Below the pieces are notes generated by a model. That model saw only the letters and a list, made by a program, of their open reading frames with translations. It did no database searches and had not been told where the DNA came from. The position numbers and the translations under genes were made by a program. DNA of 64,000 bases from Streptomyces sp. AV19. GTDB taxonomy: Bacteria; Actinomycetota; Actinomycetes; Streptomycetales; Streptomycetaceae. Below are positions 26,204 through 34,821 of this stretch, piece by piece. The stretch covers positions 314,010 to 378,009 of the forward strand of contig NZ_JAEAMR010000003.1 of assembly GCF_015999245.1 (NCBI RefSeq). The letters are read 5' to 3'. The number at the start of each line of letters is the position of its first letter. Within the stretch, counting starts at the first letter, position 1.

Positions 26204-26319
26204 TGTCAAGACTTCGTCCTGACATACGGACTTAAGGACTTTGCAACCGCGAGGCCACACAAGGGTTCGACCAGCATCCGCGCAGCATCACGTCAATATG
26301 TAAGGACAAAGTGTTGACA
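26204..26319. promoter_or_regulatory. Paired inverted operators in the divergent inositol promoter
   Basis: Left arm 26204-26226 and right arm 26297-26319 are reverse complements at 20 of 23 positions. Read outward-in they start TGTCAA, continue ACTT-y-GTCCT and end ACATA. Each contains a TTGACA-type -35 box reading away from the centre (TGTCAA 26204-26209 for the left arm genes, TTGACA 26314-26319 for iolC). A further TTAAGGAC occurs at 26232-26239. A repressor bound at both arms would block both promoters; no regulator gene is adjacent. Confidence 0.7.
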
Positions 26320-26342
26320 GGGCTTGATCCGCCCGGTTAGAC
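26314..26342 (+). promoter_or_regulatory. Probable iolC promoter
   Basis: TTGACA (26314-26319) and TTAGAC (26337-26342) are separated by 17 bases, a good housekeeping-sigma promoter about 50 bases before the iolC start. The -35 lies inside the right operator arm. Confidence 0.6.
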
Positions 26343-26391
26343 CTGTGGGCAGAGCCAACGGGCCGCACCGGCCCGAACCGAAAGGGCGCAC

Positions 26392-27399
26392 ATGACCGAT
26401 CCGTACGACCTGATCACCATGGGCCGCATCGGAGTGGACATCTATCCACTGCAGACCGGCGTCCCGCTGGCCCGGGTGGAGACCTTCGGGAAGTTCCTGG
26501 GCGGCTCGGCCACCAACGTGGCCGTCGCCGCCGCGCGGCTCGGCCGCCGCACCGCCGTCATCAGCCGCACCGGCCGGGACCCCTTCGGCGACTACATCCA
26601 CCAGGCGCTGCGCGACTTCGGCGTGGACGACCGCTGGGTGACCCCCGTCGAGCGGTACCCGACGCCCGTCACCTTCTGCGAGATCTTTCCGCCGGACGAC
26701 TTCCCGCTGTACTTCTACCGCCGGCCCAAGGCCCCCGACCTGGTCATCCGCCCCGAGGAGCTGGACCAGGAGGCCGTCCGGGCCGCCCGGGTCTTCTGGA
26801 TGACCGGCACGGGCCTGTGCGAGGAGCCCAGCCGGGCCGCGACCCTGGCCGCCCTGGAGGCCCGCGGCAAGTCCGGCACCACCGTCTTCGACCTGGACTG
26901 GCGGCCCATGTTCTGGGGCGGCGAGGGCGGCGCCTCCGGCGACGGCGGCGCCACCGGCCCCCACGCCATGGCCAAGGCCCGGCCGTACTACGAGGCCGCG
27001 CTCGCCCACGCCACCGTCGCCGTCGGCAACGTCGACGAGGCCGAGGTCGCCACCGGCCTGCGCGACCCGGAGGACTGCGCCCGGGCCCTGCTGGACATGG
27101 GCGTCGAGCTGGCCGTCATCAAGCAGGGCCCCAAGGGCGTCCTCGCCGTGCACCGCGACGGCCGCGTCGCCGAGGTGCCGCCCACGCCCGTCGAGGTCGT
27201 CAACGGCCTGGGCGCCGGCGACGCCTTCGGCGGATCGCTGTGCCACGGCCTGCTGGCCGGCTGGGACCTGGAGACGGTGATGCGGTACGCCAACGCCGCC
27301 GGCGCCATCGTCGCCTCCCGCCTGGCCTGCTCCTCCGCCATGCCCACGGCCGCCGAGGTCGAGGCGTTCCTCGCGCGGCGGGCCGGCGCCCGCCCCTGA
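26392..27399 (+). CDS. iolC: 5-dehydro-2-deoxygluconokinase
   Basis: 335 residues; ATG 26392 with AAAGG upstream. PfkB-family kinase: FLGGSATNVAVAAARLGRRTAVISRTG at residues about 38-64, and VVNGLGAGDAFGGSLCHGLL with the catalytic Asp near residue 280. DRWVTPVERYPTPVTFCEIFPPDDFPLYFYR is characteristic of IolC. It phosphorylates 5-dehydro-2-deoxy-D-gluconate, product of IolB, giving the substrate of the downstream aldolase. It is the first gene of the right arm. Confidence 0.93.
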   Translation: MTDPYDLITMGRIGVDIYPLQTGVPLARVETFGKFLGGSATNVAVAAARLGRRTAVISRTGRDPFGDYIHQALRDFGVDDRWVTPVERYPTPVTFCEIFPPDDFPLYFYRRPKAPDLVIRPEELDQEAVRAARVFWMTGTGLCEEPSRAATLAALEARGKSGTTVFDLDWRPMFWGGEGGASGDGGATGPHAMAKARPYYEAALAHATVAVGNVDEAEVATGLRDPEDCARALLDMGVELAVIKQGPKGVLAVHRDGRVAEVPPTPVEVVNGLGAGDAFGGSLCHGLLAGWDLETVMRYANAAGAIVASRLACSSAMPTAAEVEAFLARRAGARP

Positions 27400-27406
27400 C
27401 ACCCCG

Positions 27407-27452
27407 CACTTCGAGCCCCACGCACTGCGAAGCCCCACGCGCTTCGAGAAGG
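27407..27452 (+). repeat. Short tandem repeat between iolC and the aldolase gene
   Basis: CACTTCGAGCCCCACG (27407-27422), CACTGCGAAGCCCCACG (27423-27439) and CGCTTCGAGAAGG (27440-27452) are two and a half imperfect copies of a 16-17 bp unit. They begin 8 bases after the iolC stop codon, and the last copy ends in the ribosome site of the next gene. Confidence 0.75.
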
Positions 27453-27463
27453 TGAGTCACCCC

Positions 27464-28342
27464 TTGACCACTCGGATCTCCGACATCCCGGCGCTGCGGG
27501 CCCGGCACCCCGAAGCCGTCGCGGAGGCCGCCGCCCGCCGCACCCGCCGCCCCCTCCTCGGCGACAGCGGCCGGCTGATGATCGTCGCCGCCGACCACCC
27601 GGCCCGCGGCGCGCTCTCGGTCGGCGACCGCGCACTCGCCATGGCCAACCGCGCCGACCTGCTGGAGCGGCTGTGCCTGGCGCTGTCCCGCCCCGGCGTG
27701 GACGGCGTGCTGGCCACCGCCGATATCCTCGAGGACCTGCTGCTGCTCGGCGCCCTCGAGAACAAGGTCGTCATGGGGTCGCTCAACCGCGGCGGCATCG
27801 CCGGGGCCTCCTTCGAGATGGACGACCGCTTCACCGGCCACCGCCCGCAGGACCTCGCCCGGCTCCGCTTCGACGCCGGCAAACTCCTGCTGCGCATCGA
27901 CTACGCCGACCCCGGCTCGGTGGAGACCCTGGAGTCCGCCGCCCGCGCGGTCGACGCCATGGCCGATCTGCGGCTGCCCGTCTTCGTCGAGCCCTTCCTC
28001 TCCCGGCGCGTCGACGGCCGGGTCCGCAACGACCTGGGCGCCGAGGCCGTGACCACCTCCGTGGCCATCGCCTCCGGCCTCGGCGGCACCTCCGCCTACA
28101 CCTGGCTCAAGCTGCCGGTCACCGAGGACCCGGACGACATGGCGCGCGTCTGCGAGACGTCCACGCTGCCGACCGTGCTGCTCGGCGGGGAAGTCTCCCG
28201 GGACCAGGACAAGACGTACGAGAAGTGGCGCAAGGCCCTGCACCTGCCGACCGTGCAGGGGCTGGTCGTCGGCCGCTCGCTGCTCTACCCCGGCGACGGG
28301 GACGTGGCGAAGGCCGTGGACACCGCCGTCGGACTGCTGTGA
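27464..28342 (+). CDS. Cgl0158-type (beta/alpha)8-barrel aldolase, probable inositol-pathway aldolase
   Basis: 292 residues from TTG 27464, chosen because AAGGTGA lies 8 bases upstream; GTG 27452 is inside that site. Residues LMIVAADHPARGALSVGD, then NRGGIAGASFEMDDRFTG and FVEPFLSRRVDGRVRND match the barrel proteins annotated as Cgl0158 / class I aldolase-like in actinobacterial iol operons. In the pathway this step splits 2-deoxy-5-keto-gluconate-6-phosphate to dihydroxyacetone phosphate and malonate semialdehyde (IolJ in Bacillus, which is unrelated in sequence). No IolJ is seen elsewhere here. Confidence 0.85.
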   Translation: MTTRISDIPALRARHPEAVAEAAARRTRRPLLGDSGRLMIVAADHPARGALSVGDRALAMANRADLLERLCLALSRPGVDGVLATADILEDLLLLGALENKVVMGSLNRGGIAGASFEMDDRFTGHRPQDLARLRFDAGKLLLRIDYADPGSVETLESAARAVDAMADLRLPVFVEPFLSRRVDGRVRNDLGAEAVTTSVAIASGLGGTSAYTWLKLPVTEDPDDMARVCETSTLPTVLLGGEVSRDQDKTYEKWRKALHLPTVQGLVVGRSLLYPGDGDVAKAVDTAVGLL

Positions 28343-28379
28343 AGCGAGCGTTGTGAAGAGAGTGCTGTGAAGCGAGGGA
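28338..28379 (+). repeat. Three 14-bp tandem repeats at the aldolase stop codon
   Basis: TGTGAAGCGAGCGT (28338), TGTGAAGAGAGTGC (28352) and TGTGAAGCGAGGGA (28366) follow each other without gaps. The first copy contains the TGA stop (28340-28342), so copies two and three look like duplications of the gene end. Confidence 0.85.
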
Positions 28380-28390
28380 GACCGGACACC

Positions 28391-29287
28391 ATGAACTTCC
28401 GCGGGTTCCACCTCAGGGCCGGGCAGGCCGGCGACGGCCCCTACGCCCTGGACATCACGCCGGAGAAGGCCGGCTGGGGGCACTCCTCCCTCCGCGTCCT
28501 CGAACTGCCGCCCGGCGGCGGCCACTCCTTCTCCACCGGTGACAGCGAATGGATCGTGCTGCCGCTGTCCGGCGGCTGCACGGTCACCACCGCGAACGGT
28601 GAACGCTTCGAACTGGCCGGGCGCAAGGGCGTGTTCGACGCGGTCACCGACTTCGCCTACGTACCGCGCGACGAGGAGGTCCGCGTCTCCAGCACCGGCG
28701 GCGGACGCTTCGCCCTCACCGGCGCCCGGTGCCGGCGCCGCCTGCCCGCCCGCTACGGGCCCGCCTCCGCCGTCCCCGTCGAGCTGCGCGGCGCCGGGTC
28801 CTGCTCCCGCCAGGTCAACAACTTCGCGGCGGCCGGGTCGTTCGAGTGCGACAGGCTCATCGCCGTCGAGGTACTCACCCCCGGCGGCAACTGGTCCTCC
28901 TACCCGCCGCACAAGCACGACGAGTGCCGCCCCGGCGAGGAGAGCGAACTGGAGGAGATCTACTACTTCGAGATCGCCGAGGCCGCCGGACGGCCGGGCC
29001 TCGGATACCAGCGCGTCACCCCCTCCGGCCACGGACGCGGCACGGACGTCCTCGCCGAGGTCCGCGGCGGCGACGCGGTGCTCATCCCCGACGGCTGGCA
29101 CGGCCCGTCCATCGCCGCCCCCGGCCACGACATGTACTACCTCAACGTCATGGCCGGCCCCGGCGAGGCCCGCGAGTGGCTGATCTGCGACCACCCCGAC
29201 CACGGATGGATCCGCTCCACCTGGCCGGACCAGCGCGTCGATCCCCGTCTTCCCCTCTACACCGCCCCCGCAGGAGCAGCCCGATGA
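28391..29287 (+). CDS. iolB: 5-deoxy-glucuronate isomerase
   Basis: 298 residues; ATG 28391 with GAGGGAG upstream. Cupin family: GGGHSFSTGDSEWIVLPLSGGCTV, NWSSYPPHKHDE (metal His), EEIYYFEIAEA and PDGWHGPSIAAPGHDMYYLNVMAGP are the KduI/IolB motifs. It converts 5-deoxy-D-glucuronate to 5-dehydro-2-deoxygluconate. The stop overlaps the iolD start (ATGA). Confidence 0.94.
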   Translation: MNFRGFHLRAGQAGDGPYALDITPEKAGWGHSSLRVLELPPGGGHSFSTGDSEWIVLPLSGGCTVTTANGERFELAGRKGVFDAVTDFAYVPRDEEVRVSSTGGGRFALTGARCRRRLPARYGPASAVPVELRGAGSCSRQVNNFAAAGSFECDRLIAVEVLTPGGNWSSYPPHKHDECRPGEESELEEIYYFEIAEAAGRPGLGYQRVTPSGHGRGTDVLAEVRGGDAVLIPDGWHGPSIAAPGHDMYYLNVMAGPGEAREWLICDHPDHGWIRSTWPDQRVDPRLPLYTAPAGAAR

Positions 29288-31170
29288 CCGCTTCCCCGAC
29301 CCGCCGCCTGACCGTCGCCCAGGCCCTGGTCGAGTTCCTCGCCCACCAGTACACCGAACGCGACGGGCGGCGCCGCCGGCTGGTCGGCGCCTGCTGGGGC
29401 ATCTTCGGGCACGGCAACGTCGCCGGCATCGGGCAGGCCCTGCTGGAGTCGGGCCCCGGCGCGATGCCCTACCTCCAGGGCCGCAACGAGCAGGCCATGG
29501 TGCACGCCGCCGTCGGCTACGCGCGGCAGAACGACCGGCTCGCCGCCCAGGCGGTGACCACCTCCATCGGCCCGGGCGCCACCAACCTGGTCACCGGCGC
29601 CGCCCTCGCCACCATCAACCGGCTGCCGGTGCTGCTGCTGCCCGGCGACGTCTTCGCCACCCGCCCCGCCGACCCCGTCCTGCAACAGCTCGAAGTCCCG
29701 TACGCCGGGGACGTGTCCGTCAACGACTGCCTGCGCCCCGTCTCCCGGTACTTCGACCGGATCACCCGCCCCGAGGCCCTGATCCCCGCCGCCCTCCAGG
29801 CGATGCGTGTCCTCGCCGACCCGGTCGAGACCGGCGCCGTCACCCTCGCCCTGCCCCAGGACGTGCAGGCCGAGGCGTACGACTGGCCGGAGGAGTTCTT
29901 CGCCGACCGCGTCTGGCACGTGCGCCGCCCCTCCCCCGACGCCGACGCGCTCGCCGAGGCCGTACGGGCCGTGCGCGCCGCCGGGCGCCCCCTGATCGTC
30001 GCGGGCGGCGGCGTCCACCACAGCGAGGCCGAGGAGGCGCTGCGCGCCCTCGTCGACGCCACCGGCATCCCCGTCGCCTCCACCCAGGCGGGCAAGGGCT
30101 CGCTGCGCCACGACCACCCGGCGGACGTCGGCGGCATCGGCCACACCGGCACCGCCGTCGCCGACGACCTGGCGCGCACGGCCGACCTCGTCATCGGCGT
30201 CGGCACCCGCTACAGCGACTTCACCACCGCCTCCACCACGCTCTTCGCCGCGCCCGGGGTCCGCTTCCTCAACCTCAACATCGCCTCCTTCGACGGCCAC
30301 AAGCTGGGCGCCCTGCCGCTGGTCGCCGACGCCCGCGCGGGCCTGGAGGCGCTGACCGCCGCCCTCGCCGGGCACCGGGTGGGCGCGGAGTACGAGGCCG
30401 AGTACCGCGCGGGCAAGGCCCGTTGGGAGGCGCTGGTGGACGCGGCCTTCGCGGCCGGCGACGACTCCGTACCGCCGTCCCAGACCCAGGTGCTCGGCGC
30501 GCTCGACGCGGTCGTCGGCGACGAGGACGTCGTCATCAACGCGGCCGGTTCGCTCCCCGGCGACCTGCACAAGCTGTGGCGGGCCCGCTCCCGGCGCCAG
30601 TACCACCTGGAGTACGGCTACTCCTGCATGGGCTACGAGATCCCGGCCGCCATCGGCGTGCGCCTGGCGGCGCCGGACCGCCCGGTGTGGGCGCTGGTCG
30701 GCGACGGCACGTACCTGATGATGCCCACCGAGCTCGTCACCGCCGTCCAGGAGGGCGTCAACATCAACGTGGTGCTCGTGCAGAACCACGGCTACGCCTC
30801 CATCGGTGGGCTGTCGGCCGAGACGGGCGGCGAACGCTTCGGCACCGCCTACCGCTTCCGGGAGGAGGACGGGACGTACACCGGCGCCCCGCTCCCGGTC
30901 GACCTCGCGGCCAACGCCGCCTCGCTCGGGATGACCGTCCTGCGCGCCCGCACGGTCGGCGAACTGCGCGCGGCCCTGGCCGAGGCGCGCGCCTCCGACC
31001 GGCCCACCTGCGTGTATGTCGAGACCGACACCGCCGCTTCGGCGCAGGGGGCGCCCGGCGCCCAGGCCTGGTGGGACGTTCCGGTGGCCGAGACCGCCAC
31101 CCGCCCGGCGGCGGTGCGGGCGCGCGCCGCCTACGAGCGGGAGGTCGCCGCCCGCCGCCACCACCTCTGA
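29284..31170 (+). CDS. iolD: 3D-(3,5/4)-trihydroxycyclohexane-1,2-dione acylhydrolase
   Basis: 628 residues; ATG 29284 overlaps the iolB stop. A ThDP-dependent enzyme with three domains: the N-terminal pyrimidine domain with the catalytic Glu in GRNEQAMVHAAVGYARQ, a central domain, and the C-terminal pyrophosphate domain with WALVGDGTYLMMPTEL and VVLVQNHGYASIGGLS. It opens the ring of the trione made by IolE. Length and motifs match the family fully. Confidence 0.95.
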   Translation: MTASPTRRLTVAQALVEFLAHQYTERDGRRRRLVGACWGIFGHGNVAGIGQALLESGPGAMPYLQGRNEQAMVHAAVGYARQNDRLAAQAVTTSIGPGATNLVTGAALATINRLPVLLLPGDVFATRPADPVLQQLEVPYAGDVSVNDCLRPVSRYFDRITRPEALIPAALQAMRVLADPVETGAVTLALPQDVQAEAYDWPEEFFADRVWHVRRPSPDADALAEAVRAVRAAGRPLIVAGGGVHHSEAEEALRALVDATGIPVASTQAGKGSLRHDHPADVGGIGHTGTAVADDLARTADLVIGVGTRYSDFTTASTTLFAAPGVRFLNLNIASFDGHKLGALPLVADARAGLEALTAALAGHRVGAEYEAEYRAGKARWEALVDAAFAAGDDSVPPSQTQVLGALDAVVGDEDVVINAAGSLPGDLHKLWRARSRRQYHLEYGYSCMGYEIPAAIGVRLAAPDRPVWALVGDGTYLMMPTELVTAVQEGVNINVVLVQNHGYASIGGLSAETGGERFGTAYRFREEDGTYTGAPLPVDLAANAASLGMTVLRARTVGELRAALAEARASDRPTCVYVETDTAASAQGAPGAQAWWDVPVAETATRPAAVRARAAYEREVAARRHHL

Positions 31171-31209
31171 CCTTCCGATCGCTCCACCGAGAAAGGCCCC
31201 GCACGCACC

Positions 31210-32649
31210 ATGAAGACCATCAACCACTGGATAGGCGGCAAGCCCGTCGAAGGCGTCTCCGGGAACCACGGCCCGGTGACCGACCCCGCCACCGGCGTCC
31301 AGGAGAAGCAGGTCGCCCTCGCCTCCGTCGAGGAGGTGGACGCGGCGGTGGCCGCCGCCAAGGACGCCCACGCGGCCTGGGGCACGTCCTCGCTGGCCAA
31401 GCGGACGGGCATTCTGTTCGCGTACCGTGCCCTGCTGGACGCGAACCGCGAACAGATCGCCCGTCTGATCACCGCCGAGCACGAACTCGCCTGCGGCATC
31501 ACGGAGAAGCTCAAGGGCGAGCTGTCCACCCAGGTCTCCAACCGGGTGGACGTGGCCGCGATCCGGCAGCCGCTCGGCGTCGTGGCGGGCATCACGCCGT
31601 TCAACTTCCCCGCGATGGTGCCGCTGTGGATGTTCCCGCTGGCCATCGCGTGCGGCAACACGTTCGTCCTCAAGCCCAGCGAGAAGGACCCCTCCGCCGC
31701 GGTGCTCCTCGCGGAACTCGCCGCGGAGGCGGGGCTTCCGGACGGCGTCTTCAACGTCGTCCACGGCGACAAGGCGGCCGTGGACCGGCTGTTGGAGCAC
31801 CCGGACGTCGCGGCCGTCTCCTTCGTGGGCTCGACGCCCGTCGCCCGGTACATCCACGCCACCGCCTCGGCGCACGGCAAGCGCGTCCAGGCGCTCGGCG
31901 GCGCCAAGAACCACATGCTCGTCCTGCCCGACGCGGACCTGGACGCGGCGGCGGACGCGGCGGTGTCGGCGGCGTACGGGTCCGCGGGCGAGCGGTGCAT
32001 GGCCGTGTCGGCGGTCGTCGCGGTCGGCGACACGGGCGACGAGCTCGTCGCGAGGATCCGGGACCGGGCCGAGAAGGTCAAGATCGGGCCGGGCGACGAT
32101 CCGGCGTCCGAGATGGGCCCGCTGATCACGGCGGCCCATCGCGACAAGGTCGCCTCGTACGTGGCGGGCGCGGCGGCGCAGGGGGCGGAGGTCGTCCTCG
32201 ACGGGACCGGCTTCACGGTCGAGGGCCACGAGAACGGGCACTGGATCGGTCTGTCCCTGCTGGACAAGGTCCCCGTGGACGCGGACGCCTACCGCGACGA
32301 GATCTTCGGGCCGGTGCTGTGCGTGCTGCGCGCCGGGACGTACGAGGAGGGCGTGGCCCTCATCAACGCGTCGCCCTGGGGGAACGGGACGGCCGTCTTC
32401 ACGCGCGACGGGGGCGCGGCGCGCCGCTTCCAACTGGAGGTGCAGGCGGGGATGGTGGGGGTGAACGTGCCGATTCCGGTGCCGGTGGGGTACCACTCGT
32501 TCGGTGGCTGGAAGGACTCTCTCTTCGGCGACCACCACATTTACGGGAACGACGGCGTTCACTTCTACACGCGGGGCAAGGTGGTGACCACGCGGTGGCC
32601 GGATCCGGAGGACGGGGGAGTGGATCTGGGGTTCCCCAGCCACCGGTAG
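31210..32649 (+). CDS. iolA: CoA-acylating (methyl)malonate-semialdehyde dehydrogenase
   Basis: 479 residues; ATG 31210 with GAAAGG. Aldehyde dehydrogenase fold: ITPFNFPAMVPLWMFPLAIACGN (128-150), FVGSTPVARYI (205-215), LGGAKNHMLVLPDADLD, and the nucleophile Cys263 in SAGERCMAVS. NVPIPVPVGYHSFGGWKDS is typical of the MmsA/IolA branch. It turns malonate semialdehyde into acetyl-CoA and CO2, ending the pathway; valine breakdown is an alternative role, but the operon favours inositol. Confidence 0.93.
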   Translation: MKTINHWIGGKPVEGVSGNHGPVTDPATGVQEKQVALASVEEVDAAVAAAKDAHAAWGTSSLAKRTGILFAYRALLDANREQIARLITAEHELACGITEKLKGELSTQVSNRVDVAAIRQPLGVVAGITPFNFPAMVPLWMFPLAIACGNTFVLKPSEKDPSAAVLLAELAAEAGLPDGVFNVVHGDKAAVDRLLEHPDVAAVSFVGSTPVARYIHATASAHGKRVQALGGAKNHMLVLPDADLDAAADAAVSAAYGSAGERCMAVSAVVAVGDTGDELVARIRDRAEKVKIGPGDDPASEMGPLITAAHRDKVASYVAGAAAQGAEVVLDGTGFTVEGHENGHWIGLSLLDKVPVDADAYRDEIFGPVLCVLRAGTYEEGVALINASPWGNGTAVFTRDGGAARRFQLEVQAGMVGVNVPIPVPVGYHSFGGWKDSLFGDHHIYGNDGVHFYTRGKVVTTRWPDPEDGGVDLGFPSHR

Positions 32650-32661
32650 GCGGGTGGGGGG

Positions 32662-32699
32662 GAGGGTGCCCCCTCTGGGGGAGGGCCAGGGGCACCCTC
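32662..32699 (+). terminator. Terminator stem-loop after iolA
   Basis: GAGGGTGCCCC (32662-32672) and GGGGCACCCTC (32689-32699) form a perfect 11-bp stem with a 16-base loop, placed between the convergent iolA and PH-domain genes, so it may act in both directions. Confidence 0.6.
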
Positions 32700-32710
32700 A
32701 ACCCCCACCC

Positions 32711-34192
32711 TCACCCCTCACCGACAACGAACTCCCGCACCCACTCCCCCGACACCGCCCCCGCGACCCCCACCGCATCCCCCGCCCCCACATCCCGCAC
32801 GTGGTACCCCTCCTCGCCCGCCGCGACCGCCGCCGTCGCCGTCACCAGCCCCGCCCGTCGCGAGAACGGCGTGTCCGTGAACGTCCACGCCAGCACCGAC
32901 GCCCGATCGAGGACGGCCGTCTCGCCGCTCAGCGCTCCCGAGCGCACCACCAGCCAGCGCCCCCGCACCGCGTGCCCGAGCGCCCGGTACGCCGCGCCGG
33001 CCAGCGCGTACGCCACCGGCACGGAGACCAGCAGCCACCCCGCCGCACACCACAGCAACACCGGTGTCAGCAGCACCCCGAGGACGCCCAGCGCCACCGT
33101 CACCGGCACGACGCCCCACACCACCAGCCGCACGACGCGACGACGGCGTGCCACCGCCGGGTGGGCCCGCAGCCCGGCCACGTCCACGGCCTCGCCCAGC
33201 ACGCCCGTGCACACCCGCACCGCCTCCGACCGGGGGGCCGGGGGCAGGAGCACGCTGCGCCTGAGGTTCTCCTCGCGGTTGCCGAGGCCGCTCGTGACGG
33301 CCCGTACCGTCGCGCCGCCGCCGTACCGCAGCAGCAGCGGCTCGCGCAGGACGACGCCGCGCAGCCGGGCCCGTTCGATCGATACCGAGCGGGTCGTGAG
33401 GAGGCCGCGCCGGACGCGCAGGGTCGCGTCGTCGGTCCATTCCAGGCGGTACCGCCACCAGTTCTCCGCGTAGAGGGCGACCGCGCCGGTCACGCCGAGC
33501 AGGGTGACGATCAGCAGTCCCACGGGGATCGTCAGCCACAGCGCGCTCCTGCCGAACGCGTCGAAGGCCCGGCGCACGAGCCCCAGGCGCCACGGTTCGA
33601 TCCCCATCCCGTCGAGCGCCCGCCACACCGCCCCCGCGCTCACCAGGACGCCACCGAACACCCAGAAGGTGAGCGGCGCGTAGCGCAGCCAGCGCGGGTC
33701 GGCGGTGGAGAGGACGGGCTCGGCGGCGTCCACGGAGCCCGCGCGGGCGAGGAGTTCGCGGCGCAGCCGTTCGGCGCCGGGCCGGCCGAGGGCCTCCAGT
33801 TTCAGCTCGCCGCTGTGCCCGCCGGTGCCGGCGCGCAGGACGACCAGGCCCAGGAGGCGCTGGACGGGGTTGGCGGTGAGGTCGACGTTGCGGACGCGGT
33901 GCAGGGGGACGGCGCGGACCCGCCGGGTGAACAGGCCCGTGCGCAGCTCGATCGCGTCGGCGGTGACGCGGTAGCGGGTGAGGCGCCAAGTGAGCGTCCC
34001 CGCGCCGGTGATGACCGCGAAGACGGTGGTGATGATCGCGAGCGTGATCCAGGCCCGGGCGTCCAGGCGTCCGCCGGTGGCGAGCGCGGTGAGGGCGAGC
34101 GAGCCGAGCGGCGCGCCGAGCCAGGCGCAGTGGGCGAGCGGGGTGCGGGCGTCGAGGCGGCGCCAACCGGCCGCGTGCCGGGGCTCGTTCAT
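32711..34192 (-). CDS. PH-domain (YdbT/DUF304-like) membrane protein
   Basis: 493 residues, ATG 34192. Two or three bacterial PH (bPH2) units alternate with membrane helices: LTRYRVTADAIELRTGLFTRRVRAVPLHRVRNVD near residue 80, YRLEWTDDATLRVRRGLLTTRSVSIERARLRGV near 265, and WLVVRSGALSGETAVLDRASV near 425. This is the YdbT architecture of Bacillus, whose partner YdbS is the next gene upstream. In Bacillus the pair affects resistance to Amyloliquecidin-type antimicrobials. Coupled to the upstream gene by a 4-base overlap. Confidence 0.85.
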   Translation of the reverse strand: MNEPRHAAGWRRLDARTPLAHCAWLGAPLGSLALTALATGGRLDARAWITLAIITTVFAVITGAGTLTWRLTRYRVTADAIELRTGLFTRRVRAVPLHRVRNVDLTANPVQRLLGLVVLRAGTGGHSGELKLEALGRPGAERLRRELLARAGSVDAAEPVLSTADPRWLRYAPLTFWVFGGVLVSAGAVWRALDGMGIEPWRLGLVRRAFDAFGRSALWLTIPVGLLIVTLLGVTGAVALYAENWWRYRLEWTDDATLRVRRGLLTTRSVSIERARLRGVVLREPLLLRYGGGATVRAVTSGLGNREENLRRSVLLPPAPRSEAVRVCTGVLGEAVDVAGLRAHPAVARRRRVVRLVVWGVVPVTVALGVLGVLLTPVLLWCAAGWLLVSVPVAYALAGAAYRALGHAVRGRWLVVRSGALSGETAVLDRASVLAWTFTDTPFSRRAGLVTATAAVAAGEEGYHVRDVGAGDAVGVAGAVSGEWVREFVVGEG

Positions 34193-34704
34193 GCGGCGTC
34201 CTCCCGTACGAAGCGGGCGGCCTCGGCGACGCGCTCGGCCATGGCCCGCGCGTCCTCCTCCGCGAGCCCGGCGATCTTCACGGCGCCGGCCGTGGAGGCC
34301 GTGGTGACGGTGACGGTGGCGAGTCCGTACCGCCGCTGGAGCGGGCCGATCTCCGTGTCCACGGTCTGCACCCGCGACAGCGGCGCGATGCGGCGCCGCT
34401 GGAGGAACCAGCCGCTCGCGGTGTAGACGGCGGACGCGCCGACCTCCCAGGCGTGGACGCGGAAGCGCCAGGCGGGCATGGCCAGTTGGTAGAAGAGCGC
34501 GGGCGCGACCAGGACGGCCAGGGTCAGCGGGGCGAGCCAGGGCAGGGCGCCGGGGAAGAACAGCGCGGACGGCACCAGCAGGGCCGCCGCCGTGAGCAGC
34601 AGCGGGCCGGTGACGGTGAGCAGCGCCTGGACGGCCCACCAGCGGCGGGCGCGGGGATCGACGCGGTGGCGCGGTGGCCGCAGTCGGATCTGGGTGCCGG
34701 TCAT
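34189..34704 (-). CDS. PH-domain (YdbS-like) membrane protein
   Basis: 171 residues, ATG 34704. Two membrane helices (residues about 28-75) precede one bPH2 domain, FRVHAWEVGASAVYTASGWFLQRRRIAPLSRVQTVD, that ends with GLAEEDARAMAERVAEA. It matches YdbS. The start codon is only 22 bases from a 20-bp inverted repeat that also precedes the TetR gene, so expression may depend on that regulator. Confidence 0.87.
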   Translation of the reverse strand: MTGTQIRLRPPRHRVDPRARRWWAVQALLTVTGPLLLTAAALLVPSALFFPGALPWLAPLTLAVLVAPALFYQLAMPAWRFRVHAWEVGASAVYTASGWFLQRRRIAPLSRVQTVDTEIGPLQRRYGLATVTVTTASTAGAVKIAGLAEEDARAMAERVAEAARFVREDAA

Positions 34705-34725
34705 CGCGTGGGTACCCCCCGGTTC

Positions 34726-34791
34726 TTTTCAAGTCGATCGTATTGGGTTCTGCTCCGGAGGTAGGGTATGGCAATACGCTCGACTTGGAAA
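34726..34791. promoter_or_regulatory. 20-bp inverted repeat between the PH operon and the TetR gene
   Basis: Left arm 34726-34745 (TTTTCAAGTCGATCGTATTG) and right arm 34772-34791 (CAATACGCTCGACTTGGAAA) are reverse complements at 18 of 20 positions with 26 bases between. The region is AT-rich for this genome. It is the natural operator for the TetR regulator and for the PH-domain operon transcribed the other way. Confidence 0.7.
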
Positions 34792-34821
34792 ACCTTGGAA
34801 GACGGGGAGGTGGCGGCCGCG

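Noticed and set aside
29257..32643. A 1128-codon open frame opposite iolD and iolA
   Set aside because: It is antisense to two well-supported enzymes and has the typical composition of a third-position GC shadow.
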